A DNA stretch of 64,000 nt from Seiridium cupressi. Its lineage: Eukaryota > Ascomycota > Sordariomycetes > Amphisphaeriales > Sporocadaceae. The position numbers and the translations under genes were made by a program. The DNA is taken from assembly GCA_036674765.1 (NCBI GenBank), contig JARVKI010000025.1:186001-250000 (forward strand), read 5' to 3'. Position 1 is the first letter of the stretch, and each line of letters opens with the position of its first letter. Below, piece after piece: positions 19,679 to 30,994 of this stretch. Below the pieces are notes generated by a model. It did not search any database. It was given only the letters and a program-made list of their open reading frames with translations, and was not told where the DNA came from.

Positions 19679-21752
19679 AGTCGCGTGCCAGGTTTGAGCT
19701 CGGAAGGAATAATAGGGAGAGATAGGAAGTCGTTAATCTTGTCGGCAAAGCGGTCGCTTTCGGGGTTTATCAGTACCGTTGAGGAAGTAGCGACGTAGGT
19801 TCTAGTAAGAGTTGGTAACCCAAGCGTCAAGGCGTGGAGCAAGCTGGAAATCAGACGGACATCTATTTCACCAGCAGGCTCGAGTGAAATATGTCTGCTG
19901 AGATCGTTTCGTTGGGAATGGTGGAACTCATATAAGATGAAGAAAGGTGATGCTGGAGTGCCGTCGACTGTAATTGTGACTGAGCTCTGGAATTATCATT
20001 AGATATGCTGAGGTGTCTATCATATATCTGAGATGACTTGGGACTAAGGTGACCTAGTCAACTAACGTGAAATCAGAAAAAGACGTTTCTCGAAAGCTTC
20101 ATAATGAGAAGGTTACTGTTAGGTGTGACTTGCGCGCTGCTACTGTAGTGCAAACTTTGCTCTCCCCAGCGTACCACGCACATTTGCCTCATCGCGTATC
20201 TGGGAATAGCCAGAGCGGCCCCCGGCAGGTATGCCTGTCACTTCGACGAGTCATCCATGCGGCGATGCACCAGTGCCGTCTATCAGGCTCAGGCACAAAA
20301 GGCGCAAGGCCGGGAATGGCCACTCAAACGTTTAGTGCTAGACAGTCAATAGAGTTCTAGCGCTGCGCTTGGCCCAAAATCCCGGTGAGGATTATGGATC
20401 CAGCCCAGGTTTGTAACGGTGGAGACGATGGAAAGATCAGTCTGGATTGCGAATCACTGATGCAGGTTGGCCTTTAGCCTGACATATGAGCAATTAGGCC
20501 CCGAATGCTTGTTGCCACGCCACGGGACCCGCAACGGCGACTGGATCAGGATCACGCACAAAGAGCGCACACCACCTCCGGTCGGAGACGGAAGGCCCTG
20601 TGCCACGTCGACCCGGTCATCGCTGCGGACTAATATCGAACTATCGGAGTACGGAATCCGTCCAGTGCAAACAGGCATATTCTTTTGAGGTCCATGATCT
20701 TCGATAGGGTGCCATCCTCCCAGCGCCCATGGTTGAATTCCAAATGATCAATCATTCAGCCATCCAATGGAAAGAAAGCCAGTCCAATGCAGCTGAAGAG
20801 CTAGACAGTCAAATCTTCGCGCTATAACTGCGGCACGTTGTCGCATCTGTCAAGTCGAGTGTGAGCTATCGCAATGATACTATTCCGGCAATGCCAGTCC
20901 TCGGGAGAATCGAGCAGGGTTACAGTGACAGTATTTCCGAATTACCTAGCATGCATCTCGACAGTCATGTCAAATGCCCGGAAGCAAACGCCGCGAAATG
21001 CGCTCGATCTAGGCTGGCTAGCGTGGCCGAGCACTCGGTGTTATCTCCGATTATCAGAACACTGCTCATGTGCGACGCTGACTAAGTCTCGAGTACAAAC
21101 GGAAAGCCATACCGTAGGATATACACTCTGCCGAGCTACCGGTATGTATAAATTGCTAGCTTGGTCCCGTTATTTCCACGTCGGTAAAAAGTGGCTAGGT
21201 TTGTAGCTGGTATTGCTTTTGGAGGTAATAGCCAGCGTATGGCGTATTAAAAATAATTCTAGGTATAATATAAGAGAATTTCTTTAAGCTTTTTTCTTTT
21301 CTTTATTTGAGGAATACCTTTCCTGGCAGTCTATACCCTAGTTTAGTTCCAACGCCAAGCTGGTCCAAGCTCGGGAGTGAACCGTAGATGCACGCTTCTG
21401 TAAAGAGAAAGTGAATCTGGTCTGAATTGAAGTGTTGATTGGAGTTGGAGTTCTAGAGTAAACTGAAGTGGGCCGGGGGCCCTAAGACTAACCCTCTTAT
21501 CCGCTAGTTCCTTCCATATGTTATCTTAAAAGAGTCGCCGCCGAGGCTCTGAAGTCGGTGTTCTTGAGCTTGTCGCTCCTAGCGGTTGATATCATCGATA
21601 AGGCTCGATATATAGCCTTCGTGGGTTACCCTCGCAGGTTTTCCTCGTAGGGTCCTCTTTCGACAAGACTCCAATAGAAGAAGGGGCACGCTTCCAAAAG
21701 ATCCAATCGGGCTGTGCCGTATCCATCAAGCATTAGTATATATAGTATGTTA
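19679..21752. other. gene-poor region left of the 21.7-kb fragments
   Basis: The first ~350 bp should hold the copper-ATPase promoter. Beyond it I see no supported gene. An AT-rich block at about 21240-21310 has stop-rich sequence on both strands and looks like old, decayed repeat sequence, but I could not identify an element or its ends. Confidence 0.5.
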
Positions 21753-22217
21753 TCAATAATTGATTGCTAGATCATACTCAAAGGCGAGCTCGGTGAGATT
21801 AGGAAAGAAGCCAGACAGCGCTCGATGCCGGTTTCGCGTAAGATTCGTCCATTCCGAGACTTTTCTAGTTTCCTGATTGTAATCCAAGCAAAGCGCGTCG
21901 TATCGTGCTTTTAATTGCACGGGGTAAGGGGCTATAATGAATGCCGATGCTTGCACCCCGGTGTCACGGTCTGGATCAACGCGTAGGCTGTGCTGCACCA
22001 AACGGTCAGATCGATGAAGAATCTCAACTTGCACTCCCGGCCCCGAAGGAGCTAGGAGCTCATTATCTAACCTTGGCGGGGCAGCTGCCGCAACTTCACT
22101 GGTTCTAACCATCAATCCCGTGCTCTTCGCCGCAGCTGAAGGGGCCGTCAACACCCGGTTTTGTCGCGTCGCTCCTTCTTCTGCCCCTGGGGGCGTTCGA
22201 GTACATGATCACTGATG
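21753..22217 (-). other. unassigned coding-like segment, possible gene remnant
   Basis: A 133-codon open frame (22154-21753) has protein-like composition at its C-terminal half (a segment ending FFPNLTELAFEYDLA). An overlapping short frame starts with an ATG at 22217. The two cannot be joined by a convincing intron. I do not recognise a family. It may be a degenerate gene or chance. Confidence 0.25.
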
Positions 22218-23508
22218 CTTGACTACCTACGGTAGCTAGTTGGCTAGTAAATTTTAAGATAGCTACGTTGTGTTGTGTATTCAGTGATGGCCAAGTCAAA
22301 ATTTGAGCTATTTAGTTCTCCTCGGGTCCTCCTTTCAATTTTCTTTCCTTCTCATTTCTTTTTGGGCTGTCCTGTTTCGTTTTACTCTCCTGTTGTGGAG
22401 ACTTTTTCGCATTTAGCTTTCTCTATAACGAGGCAGCTTCGCTTAAAGAAACGTGTATATGGTAGACAGTTGCCCTCGAGTCGAACCGACGCCGACCCAA
22501 GAAACATGTGAAAAGTGAAACTGCATAGTCGGGCACTGGATATTCCAGTCAGCGTCGACACTGTCAGGCCGGCCGAGTACCTATCTCGGATGCACCATTG
22601 CGCGCGTCCAGCAGAAGCCATCTTCCGTAGCCAGCCCTGTAACTTGGTTCCTAAGCGAAATGAAGTGCTGAGATGTATTCAACCATACCAACGCTCATGT
22701 GCGTCACTGTCGGTGCATTGACATGGGTGCATCGTGAGTGCCATGTGGCTCGTGTAACCGATACCGAGTGCCACTACCGTGCCGGAGGGCTCGTATGCAG
22801 CCGCTAGAAGGCCATAATTAGATAACGATAAGGGGCGAAGTGATTCAACAAGGGTTCATGCCTATACCAATCTCCTGATCTCTTGAACGAAGAAGGATTC
22901 AAGGAAAATCGTACCAGTCTTAGTCTTACGGTAGCTTTCATCGATGCAATATGCTGCAGTGAGACCTTCAGTGCGCCTCCGCACCCAGTCAGAAGTCCCA
23001 TACTACAGATGATATACAGCAAGACAGCCGGGATCCGAGGAAACAATAACTACCTTGACCTTGTTCTTGTTTCGCTTGAGCATCCTGTTCATGGGCGCCG
23101 CTATGCACGGCAACATATCAGGCAGATGGGCCGGGCCTCCGCCGGCGCGAATAGCGACAAATGGCCCCGCACGAACTCCCAATATGGCAGTCCGCTCCCG
23201 CTGTACAGATGCCAGGGTTTTGTTGAGGCACACATGGCACTCGGCCGATAACTCATTGGATCGCTTTGCATACTCGCAGCATGCTTTGACCGTGTCGCTA
23301 ATGCAATGGCACTCGGTCCTTGCGCGTTTCGCGAGCGAACTGTGCGGGTGTCAACCGAGTCTCTAACGCCGACCGATATAATATGACGGCGCCCAGCATG
23401 CCCAGCCGCGCCTCCCATGGTGTGCAGTCAAGCTCATGTTTCGGAATTTGGCAGGCCTACGAGCCTGCGAATTCTGCAATTTGAGATCTCGAAGCGACAA
23501 TACCCGGG
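22218..23508. other. gene-poor region with a cysteine-rich minus-strand fragment
   Basis: No complete gene is supported. On the minus strand around 23210-23315 one frame reads a cysteine-rich stretch containing CHCISDTVKACC and a later CHVC. It has no in-frame start and is closed upstream by a TGA. It could be an exon of an uncharacterised secreted-protein gene or a relic. Confidence 0.3.
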
Positions 23509-24623
23509 ATGACCTGGCGACCATTTCTGCTGGTGGTAGCCTTGAGCCTCATAGATTCAGCAAATTCGACAGACTTTCAGAGAAACGCCGCGCCGAGCGT
23601 TAGACGGCGCGATGCGACGGAGACGATAAATGCACTTAGTCCTTGGGTGACTGTTGATACGGCTGGGATTGCGAAAACGATTACTCCCAGCATCTCGACT
23701 ATCGACGGCGCTGTCGCAACCCTATCGGCCCCCCCAGCATACCTTACGCGAACGTCAATATGGACTTTGACGGTCGACGGTGCGACGACGACCAGCACCG
23801 GCATTAATCCAGTCGCGACTGCATTTGGTCCTGGGCAAGCAGGCTCGTTCATGCTATGTGATAAGACTGAGGGGGTTGATGCGCCCATCTGTCAGCCTGA
23901 AGCTGGGAGTACTCTGACTTCGGGGGATGCATATTTCGGTAATGTCCACTGCGAGTCTTAATACTTATTAAGAGTAATAGCTTACTATCAATAGTCACCT
24001 GGGATCCGACGCACTTTGGAGCAGATAATGTCTCTATCCAGATCGAGGGAGACTACGGCAATGGCAATGGCTTCGCTTCCGAGACGCTACCGGGGTCTCG
24101 GGGCTTTTACTCTTGGAATGTCACAACATATGTTCTCGAGACGGTAGGAGAACATAATAGCACCTTTCAAGTCTCTTTCTCCATTATTTCTTTGGATCTC
24201 AACGATACCAACGCCGGGAGCCGGCGGCAGGGACCAACCGTGTTTCTTGGCAACCTGGAATCGGAAGAGCTGGTATCCCCTAGGATCAACACCCTCATTG
24301 TCGCCCTACCGTCAATGCTGGGGATAGGTATCCTTGTAGCTGTAGCTGTCATTTGGGTTCTCAACCGGAGGAGGCGGAATATGTCTTTGATACCGGGATG
24401 GCTCGGTGGCCTCTTCAGAATGCCTACCAGCTACAGGAAAGGCCAGCAAAACCCAGATCGAGCCAATGCGGTGTCCCCGAGCCTCAGCAAGCTCAGTCCC
24501 CATTTTGAACTTCAGTTGACAAATCGAGATAGCTGGTCTGCAACCAGCTTGGGTCGCGAGCCTCATCCGGGGCGCAATGTATTTCGAAACGAGATGGCAA
24601 GGCAAGATAGAGAACGCAGTTAA
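23509..24623 (+). CDS. type I single-pass membrane protein of unknown function
   Basis: Two exons, 23509-23938 and 23995-24623 (56-nt intron), give 352 residues. Residues 1-20 are a signal peptide (PFLLVVALSLIDSA). The ectodomain of about 220 residues is Ser/Thr/Gly-rich and has a possible Kex2 site (RRRD) near residue 33, two cysteines close together (LCDK and ICQP), and the segment YFVTWDPTHFG formed across the intron. One membrane helix (TLIVALPSMLGIGILVAVAV, about residues 245-265) is followed by an RRRR stop-transfer sequence and an ~85-residue hydrophilic tail. The YxVTWDP motif recurs in uncharacterised fungal surface proteins that I remember but cannot name. A cell-wall or surface-sensor role is only a guess. 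Confidence 0.75.
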
Positions 24624-24756
24624 GGACTAATCAATTTTATTTCCTAATTTTCAGAAGATTATAATCCCACAACGTTCCGCTTCAGGCCTGTGTTTATTAT
24701 CGGGCTGATCAGAAGCTGAGAAAGCTGGCTCAGTAATATTACCATGATGCAAATGT

Positions 24757-25539
24757 CTATTTATCGGCCAGCTGTGAGAACATGAATGAAATAATCAAGC
24801 CCTCCGGTTTTCTAAACGTGGCATGTGTACTGATAACCCCTTCGTCAAAATCCTTCAAGATACCGCTTAGCTGGACCCGCACAGGCGACGTGTCAGTAAA
24901 CAGATTTCTCATAGCTGCATCATGCGCCCAATCATCATCCATGTTTAGGCAATCAGGCAACACATCGCTGAAGTCAGTTGAATTGTTGGTGAAAGCCATT
25001 TCCAATTGTCGAATCAGACGCAGCCGATTGATGGTACCCATCTCCATTTCTGTAACCATACGTGTCATCTGGTTATGAACTATGCCTGTTTCAAGTGGCA
25101 TATACTCGGCTCCATGATACTGGGGAATGAGCTGCATTAGAGACCTCAGTAGGGACGGTTGGCCGATGAAACGTGATTCGATTTAGTTTAGACTCTCGTA
25201 TGCCGTCAGCATGTTATCTCTAAAGAGCTCTATGATTCTCAGTAGTTTGTGGAAGACTGCCCGAGAGTCAATAAGTCTCATTTTGAGAAAGTCCAAGTAT
25301 GCCATAGCCGGGGTCACTTTCGCACCACCAACAAAATCCATCATCCCTTGTTTACAGGTTGTCCCGAAGCAAGGGCGGTCATTAGACAGGCTGAGATCTG
25401 CTGAATACGGAGAACGACTACTGTCACAAGAGTATCGTACATTCTTGAACACGTCTAAATGTCGGTTGATTGCGAATATGGGTCGTGGTGTCCGTAGGGC
25501 AAGTGCTCGGTCTGGGATCGCTGTATCCATGGTTCGCAT
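24757..25539 (-). pseudogene. unrecognised helical protein, frame interrupted by one TAA
   Basis: From ATG 25539 the frame runs 118 codons to TAA (25185-25183). It then continues in the same frame, without any other stop, to 24757; the second part alone is 126 codons from Met at 25137. Both halves have coherent protein-like composition with amphipathic helical patterns (for example LDFLKMRLIDSRAVFHKLL and INRLRLIRQLEMAF). No intron with consensus sites restores the frame, so a single nonsense change (CAA to TAA would fit) is the simplest reading. The start lies 48 nt past the TAG that closes the zinc-ribbon tail of the upstream ULD_2-type gene and is in the same frame. I do not recognise the family. 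Confidence 0.5.
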
Positions 25540-25587
25540 GTTGTGGACCTTGGTACTCGATAAGTGCTCAATTGGGGCTTTCTGCTT

Positions 25588-26780
25588 CTAGGTCGAAAGA
25601 TCGAGCCATATCTCGCAACTATAGCTGCACAAGTGTCAGCTCATCGTCAGTGTTCAGACGTTTGGATATACCAAAAGTAGCCTCCACATGGGCCTGGCTT
25701 GATCATCTTTGAGGTACACCCCAATACGGGGCAGATTCTTGCTAGAGCCGCATACACTCACGTCTGAGGGACAACAATAGTCATCATTATTGAACTCCCT
25801 GGTTTCAACGCAACTCCACTGGTTAAGATAGAATGCGGCGTCTTGGTATCAAATATCTCGTAGTCGCCGTCGCAGACTTCAGCCGAACCTAGTCCATCCT
25901 TGGATTTATGTAATATTATCATGTTGAGGAGATAGAGGTCGTGTTCCGAAGGAACTGATAACTTGCGTCCGAGTGCATCCTCTAGGATGACCGGGGCCTG
26001 GAAGAAATTCCACCGCGCACCTGGGGCTGGTGCCATATGCGACCGAATCTCTAGTACTAACTCATAGATACGTTGCGCGTACAAACTAGATAGGCGCTGT
26101 AAGCCCCATTTTGTATGAACTGAGAGAAGAACATACCATATCTTTGTCACAATGGCGATTGTGGAGTTCAAGGAAGCCATGATATCAACACTGACCATAT
26201 CCAATATCAACCTCAAGATCGATCTTGTATTTGAGACGCCCGAAGTATGGGTCGACAGACTTTCGCGCATCGTCTCCAAGGTCCCTTTTGCGTCTTCGAT
26301 GCTATTCTTGATCAGATTATGTCTAGCCTCTGCTTCATTGGCTATGGAATCCATATTCTCAAGCGCATGTTCGGTTAAAAGCATGTTGATGGTTCCTATA
26401 TAAATAATCAGATAGCTCTGGAAGCTCTGGACCTCGTCCCGTTGTAAAAGGGCGAATTTTGCCTTTCCTACCGCACTCCTTACGGGCCCATGCCTTGAAG
26501 TTGACCCGAGCGAGCTGTCATGTTTCTTTATCTTGACTAGGAAGTCGTGCAGTGGTCGATGGCAACTAAGTGCAGCATGTTTGATAGAATCGACCTGAGG
26601 AGGTCTATTCCCTAAATTGATATCTTCGAGACGATCAAGCGTTTTCTCCAAAAACTTCAGTTCATGAATAATGAGCTGATACTCGGATTTGGAACCTCCT
26701 AATCCCTGTAGACTAGAGACGAAGCTTTTTATCAACCTCGCGGTGGCGAGGATGTCGCCAACTGAAAAGCCGGACGACAT
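25588..26780 (-). CDS. fungal ubiquitin-like-domain (ULD_2-type) protein, truncated by in-frame TGA
   Basis: The intact part (26780-25758) encodes 340 residues. It has an N-terminal helical region resembling N-termini of fungal NLR-like/STAND proteins (GDILATARLIKSFVSSLQGL), coiled-coil segments, and a ULD_2-like domain from about residue 250 (ARWNFFQAPVILEDALGRK). Family members continue into a short CxxxxC...CxxC zinc-ribbon tail ending in WFDLS. Here that tail is still encoded beyond the TGA (25760-25758). Reading on in frame gives CPVLGC (25733-25716). A 47-nt intron with good sites (25671-25625, branch GCTGAC) then yields CYSCEIWLDLST and TAG at 25590. So either the gene is freshly truncated, or the TGA is bypassed or a sequence error. 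Function unknown; possibly linked to fungal self-recognition genes. Confidence 0.65.
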
Positions 26781-27851
26781 GCCATCAAAGTTCAGAATCT
26801 GCTTCTGGTGGTGAATTGTGTTCGCAGATTCGGGTACAGCGATTAATTTTCTTGTTGTTGGATATTACGTCTCTGCAGTACGGAGGTTGAAACAATAAAA
26901 GAAGTAAAATAAAAGTCTGAACTCCAGGAGATACTGGATCTCTTCCATGGAAGTTGATGCCCGAGGCTTGCGATCCTACCTCGAATTCCCATCGAAGAAT
27001 TAATAGTTCTCCAATATATCAATCCAGCTGGAAGAACAGATACAATGGGAATCAGTGCTCGAATCGCAGTATCTATTAACACACCCAACTCTTTGCGACC
27101 GAAAGGCGCAGCACAATTAATTTCTGAAATGGACGCCTGCGGGTAGCAGTCGTAACCTGTTGCATGCAGGCAGGTGTCAGATAGGGTTGTCGCAGGGAGT
27201 GCTAGGGGCTGAGTATTGGCACGCTGACCTCTGCCTTCTATCGAATAAGGGGGGAGGCAACCCTAATATACACGATTGCGATTCGATACCGGATCGACTC
27301 TGACAGCAGGCTGCTAAGCCACCATTCAAATCAGGGCTGGTTTGATTCTGATTGGTAAATTCAGTATGGTAGGATTTGGGGACGAGATAATCTTTTCGGG
27401 ATACTACATGCATTGGTCACTCAAAGGAGCTCTGTGGTATCTAACAGTCCGAGTTCGTCTGCTCAAAGGCAAAACAAAGCATGCCATGTTGAGCGTGGCA
27501 AGATACCTGTAGAAAGTACCGTTTCGGAAATGGACCATTTTACCCGCTTTCAAGATGAGCAAATTTTCAGCCACAGAGAGTTTTAAGATTGAACCAAGTA
27601 TGTTCCCTAAAGATGAAATCTGCTCAATTTGTTTAAGCTTTCTCCGATAAATTTCCACCTTCCTCGAATATTACGATAAGAGGCGTCTCAAGGACTCAAC
27701 CCGAACCTGTGATTTGGCTCATCTTTTCTTCGAGTGTTATCTTTTCGACAGTTCCGTTCTCTTTTTTCCGATACTGCTTCCTTAACAACCGACACAAATA
27801 ACTCAAACTCCGCCAGTTATCACGAAGCAAAGTTTTGTCTCCCGAAGCAAC
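26781..27851. other. divergent intergenic region, no gene seen
   Basis: Separates the ULD_2-type gene (-) from the F-box-like gene (+). Minus-strand frames at 27177-27658 show no recognisable content. Confidence 0.5.
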
Positions 27852-29211
27852 ATGACTCCCCTACGAACCACTCTGGCTGGACATTACCTGCCTTGCGAGG
27901 TTTGGATCATGATTCTATCACATCTAGGATCCTATCAAGACTCGCGCTCTTTCATCCGCGCTTCGAGTTATGCACTAACTGTGTATTTACGGCTTCGCAA
28001 ACAAACATTACAGAAAGTTGTTCAGAACTCTCTTCTTAATGAGAGCATTCCCGCCGCTGGACTAGCCATTGTAAGGTTTCCCCACATCCCAGATAAAATC
28101 TCTTATGACCAATCTCGGATATTTACGGATCAAATAACAGGACACCTGGAGGACCGACAGAACGCTACTCAGAGTACACTCACCTTGAAGGAATGTCTCC
28201 GCCTGGTACGATTAGATGCCGTGATTACACGATTCATTACAGATTACTGGCAAAAGTCGAGAGCTGTAGCACGACACGATGCCCACCGAATATTACCTTT
28301 CAAGTATCATAGCTCACTTCTTCCCAGCGCAGACTACCGGTTCCCGACTGACGATATGTCCAATACTGAGCTGATCCAACCTGGTGGTCCAGCCCTAGGC
28401 GAGTTAACACAGTTGAAACAAGCTTTCTATCTATACGAGCTCTTCACCACAGCCCTTCGCAGTCAAAAGAACCGGAGGTTGGTTTCCAAGACCGAACTTC
28501 TCCGCATACTTGTGGGTGATCTCCCATGCAGAGACGTTGATGGTTTCAAAACCGCCTGGTGGTATATGGAGAGACAGTACACACTCCTCCATGAACAGCT
28601 ATACAACGATTTCTGGGACCTCGTCAACGAAGCAGCGGCGGAGACTTACATGCAACAGACATGCCAAGATATCTCGCATCCGTTCCCCATGTCCTTTCAA
28701 GAGGTCACAGAAACGAGAGAGGGCCAACTATGTAAGTATATGCAACCACAATTCGGGTCTCACTCAGCAACCGCAGGATTCTGCCTCCTGGAACTCGCAC
28801 TTGGCTCCGGGAGAACTGGCTACCGCTATTTGACGCAGTCCACATATGATCAAATTAACGCGCCAAATCTTGTCGGGTTTACCGATTCGTCGTACACGGT
28901 ATTATTGAGAAAGGATCTTATTTTCCTCCGTGGTCGCCCAGTGTCAACAGAGGAAGACATGTATGAGCCAATTACAGCCGTACAGGTATGGCGATCCTGA
29001 CATGGAAGAAGCTCTTTTCAATAGTGCATGGGCCTTTCTAAGTTCCCAAGACGTCTCGATAACGCCTCCAATTCGGCCCATCGTGCTGCCAAAGAGGCGG
29101 CCAGAGGAAAGTAGCGCCTTATTGCCCCTCGCTCGTTGGAATAGGATTCTGGATAACTTCGGGCTTCTAGCAGACATGGTGGGCTTACACACAAGAGGCA
29201 TATTAGAGTGA
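27852..29211 (+). CDS. F-box-like protein
   Basis: The first exon (27852-28960) starts with an F-box-like segment, YLPCEVWIMILSHL, typical of the N-terminus of fungal F-box proteins that present substrates to SCF ubiquitin ligases. A long helical region without recognisable repeats follows. The frame closes at 29000. A better model uses a 64-nt intron (28961-29024; donor GTATGA, branch CCTGAC, acceptor TTCAATAG) that leads into a protein-like second exon to TGA 29211, giving 431 residues. A GTAAGT at 28735 could mark a further 36-nt in-frame intron, unusually short, so I read through it. Substrate and role unknown. Confidence 0.6.
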
Positions 29212-30994
29212 AGTACTCTTTTCGATTTTGCCTCACCTTCGCCCATCGAACGGGAACAACAATACGTAGTGGTTACTGTCATCCTTACAATCGATGGGGA
29301 AGGGACGGGTCGGGGTCGCCGCGGCCCTACCTGGCTGAAAGTAGCTGTAGCCTGCTACTAGACTAACCTACAATGTAGATAGATAGAGAAGCTTCCCACT
29401 CCGTGAAGAGCTGCAATTCATCTCTTTTCACCACACTCACTTGTCCCATCCACGCCATTTCAACCACTGACCTGCACGGCCGCCAACTTCTTTTGGTATC
29501 GTTTCTATCGTAAAGAAGAGGTCTGGGTGGAACGCTTGAGCGCCATCCATTTTCAGGGCTAGCACGTTCGGCAGGTGAGTTGTTACACAGTCCTTCGCGA
29601 ATTCCAACTTCCATGGCCACCGTCCTGCTGTCATATTCCATCTTAATCATCAACAGGCGATGTGCTAGGCGGTTCTATTTAGCAAGTCGCGAAGGGAGCT
29701 CTCCTGTGATCCAAGATCAGCCGAACCACTTTCCCATCCCACCACTTAACCGACAGATCGTGGTACCGCTTTTAATCATCAAGACAAGAAATCTAAACGT
29801 TAAAATCGCTTGGATTTCGACCTACGAAGCGCGATGCCACACCTCAACCACGCGGCTCCCCTTATGGACCACGGAATAAGCCCATCCCGAATGGATGACG
29901 AGGAATTTCCTTCCCTCAATTTTGATGGGAGCAGCACCTGTCACGGAGTGGCGCTAGCGCCAGCCTCCTCAGCTTTTGTAATCTACACAATTCATGGGGC
30001 ACCTTTGAGCTCAGCCATTTTGATCCTCTTGATCCGTGACAGCACCCTTTGTTTCTCTGGCCTGCCGGCCAATTTATCGACGAAAATATCGCAGATTCGC
30101 TGAGTAGACGAATCAACAAGAGCTTTTCATTACGACCAGCGCCCGGTAGTGGTTGATACCATTGGCAATCACCTGGGTCAGTGGTACTGTCATATATGCA
30201 ACGTAAGAGGAAGAGCAAGGGGCATACGGACTGCAATTCTTGTGTACTTGGCGATCACTTCGCAGAGAGCTTACTCTACTCTCTTGGTGCTCGATTTATT
30301 CAGATTGTGATGCCTATACATGAGCTTTTTGTCTTTTGTTGGTGGCTTTACCTGTGACGGACACCCACTTTAAATAGAGGCCCCGAGAGATGGTAATGAA
30401 CTTAGTAGCTCAATTAATGCCTGTTTCCCTGATCCCGTTCCTTAACGAACCAGTCTTCAGGGTTGAACAACGCCAAAAAATGAAGCCCGCACTTTTCTTG
30501 TTTCACTTTGTCCTTGCACCACATCTGGCAGCGACGAAGGTTGCAAGAATTCACAGGTGGTCGCTCTATGTTCCTGCTAGCCTTCATGGTCGCCGGCTCA
30601 TCCCGACACCTTGTCACAAGGATGAGGCCGACTTTCAAGCGTGCCATAGTGAGCAATTTGTCTAATGACTTGGCGGATTGGGCAGACCAGGTACCCCAAT
30701 GCTAGCGACTAGTCACCAAGGATGCCAGCGTAGACATTTGCCTACTAGACACACATGCAGAATAGTGAAAAGGACATGTGACAAATATTTTACTCTTTTT
30801 TGGCTCGAACTCATTTAAAGGCCGCTAGCTGTCCAAGACGGCATAACTATCGTAACTCGTGAGCTCCTATTTTCCATGTCGTGTCTGAACACTGAAATGT
30901 TGTGCTCGTCTATCATCCGAAACAAGCCCTGCGAGGCTAGGTCTCTTGCAACGCAGTTCCTTTTACGCCCCAAACGCCCTCGTGTTACTCGTCA
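29212..30994. other. gene-poor spacer
   Basis: No supported gene. One minus-strand frame (29634-29437) looks protein-like (segment FHPDLFFTIETIPKEVGG, ending at a GTGAGT) and might be an isolated exon or relic, but nothing extends it. Confidence 0.45.

Noticed and set aside
21240..21310. AT-rich block as a RIP-mutated transposon
   Set aside because: No terminal repeats, target duplication or transposase trace could be seen; recorded only as gene-poor sequence.
25758..25782. A 20-24 nt intron explaining the TGA in the ULD_2-type gene
   Set aside because: The donor-like GTGAGT and nearby AG sites are present, but such an intron is below any plausible length in these fungi.
28735..28770. 36-nt in-frame intron inside the F-box-like gene
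   Set aside because: Donor GTAAGT is good, but the length is marginal and the sequence is open without splicing, so it was read through.
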